Positions 5,034-5,341 of a stretch of DNA of 5,341 nucleotides are shown here, piece by piece. The stretch comes from Thiotrichaceae bacterium (GTDB lineage Bacteria > Pseudomonadota > Gammaproteobacteria > Thiotrichales > Thiotrichaceae). The notes under the pieces were generated by a model. It ran no database searches. It had not been told where the DNA came from and was given only the letters and a program-made list of their open reading frames with translations. The stretch spans positions 1 to 5,341 of the forward strand of contig WGBH01000481.1 in the NCBI GenBank assembly GCA_015494435.1. The letters are read 5' to 3'. Position 1 is the stretch's first letter. The number at the start of each line of letters is the position of its first letter. Position numbers and translations under genes: made by a program.

Positions 5034-5341
5034 GTATAAACATCATAAAGCTACCATATTGGTTAATAAATATACATTATTAGGTTGTTTTATTGGTTTT
5101 TTATTGTTTTTCTTATAGCTGTCCTCGTTTCTTTGTTAAAAATAATGAGCATTACACCTGAACAAATAAAATGGGTGAGTTTGGTTTGTCCTCAATATGG
5201 AGGCACAATAGGTATTTTAAATTTGAAACACATTACCATTTTTAAACTTTGTAAAATTGACATAGCTATATGTGTTTTTTAACTGATTTAAGTTTCATTA
5301 AGTTTCATTAAGTTTCCTTGAAATTGCACATAGCCTAGTAC
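5034..5341. other. AT-rich region without a convincing gene
   Basis: About 300 bases upstream of the dksA promoter contain no recognisable gene. One plus-strand open frame (5085-5282, 65 codons) begins with a TTG and has a hydrophobic start (FYWFFIVFLIAVLVSLL) that could be one membrane segment, followed by an internal ATG reading MSITPEQIKWVSLVCPQYGG. It matches no family I know, its putative start has no properly spaced ribosome site, and the hydrophobicity may just reflect T-rich DNA; it could also be a gene remnant. The right end carries a 10-base tandem repeat. No gene upstream of dksA is visible before the window ends. Confidence 0.5.
5291..5320. repeat. Three tandem 10-base repeats
   Basis: AGTTTCATTA occurs twice exactly (5291-5300, 5301-5310) and a third copy, AGTTTCCTTG, follows with 8 of 10 matches. 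The period is about one helical turn, so each copy presents the same face to a bound protein. It is about 260 bases upstream of the dksA promoter. It may equally be a simple slippage repeat or belong to a gene beyond the right edge. Confidence 0.75.

Noticed and set aside
5009..5054. GTAGCT (5009-5014) and AGCTAC (5049-5054) flanking the dksA -35 region
   Set aside because: Six-base arms 34 bases apart are too weak to call an operator, despite being centred on the -35 box.
5257..5285. Perfect TTGACA on the plus strand as a promoter reading out of the window
   Set aside because: The hexamers 16-17 bases downstream (TTAACT, TAACTG) are poor -10 boxes, and no gene is visible downstream.
4428..5340. 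Shared TACTAGGCT at 4428-4436 and, inverted, at 5332-5340
   Set aside because: A 9-base match is expected by chance many times in 5 kb, and the flanks do not match.

Overview
The window is an AT-rich piece of a gammaproteobacterial chromosome carrying a compact run of housekeeping and envelope genes, all on the minus strand. The evidence for Gammaproteobacteria is DksA with a CxxC...CxxC zinc finger followed by gluQ, and the order TPR lipoprotein - lolB - ispE, which matches the Pseudomonas-type arrangement. The low G+C and the thioredoxin/HEAT gene would suit an AT-rich lineage such as Thiotrichales or Methylococcales, but the genus cannot be fixed from the sequence alone.

In transcription order (right to left): a roughly 300-base stretch without a convincing gene (about 5034-5341) ends in a good sigma70-type promoter. 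This drives dksA (4448-4906) through a leader of about 90 bases with several inverted repeats. A stem-loop lies between dksA and gluQ (3451-4353), the glutamyl-Q tRNA(Asp) synthetase gene. gluQ overlaps by ATGA an uncharacterised gene whose product joins a thioredoxin-like CPHC domain to HEAT-like helices (2795-3454). A 251-base spacer with palindromes follows, then an LbcA/PA4667-like TPR lipoprotein (819-2543), lolB (74-757) and the first codons of ispE (1-70, running off the left edge).

The right half concerns stringent-response transcription control (DksA) and tRNA modification (GluQ), with a redox-type protein coupled to it. The left half concerns the envelope: LolB is the outer-membrane receptor that inserts lipoproteins, and the TPR protein is itself a predicted lipoprotein. 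ispE, starting 3 bases after lolB, supplies isoprenoid precursors. No mobile element, CRISPR array, rRNA or tRNA was seen. The most interesting non-coding signals are the structured dksA leader, which places the Shine-Dalgarno sequence in a possible hairpin and contains a small upstream ORF ending on the dksA start codon, and the stem-loop between dksA and gluQ. The most interesting protein is the thioredoxin-HEAT fusion.
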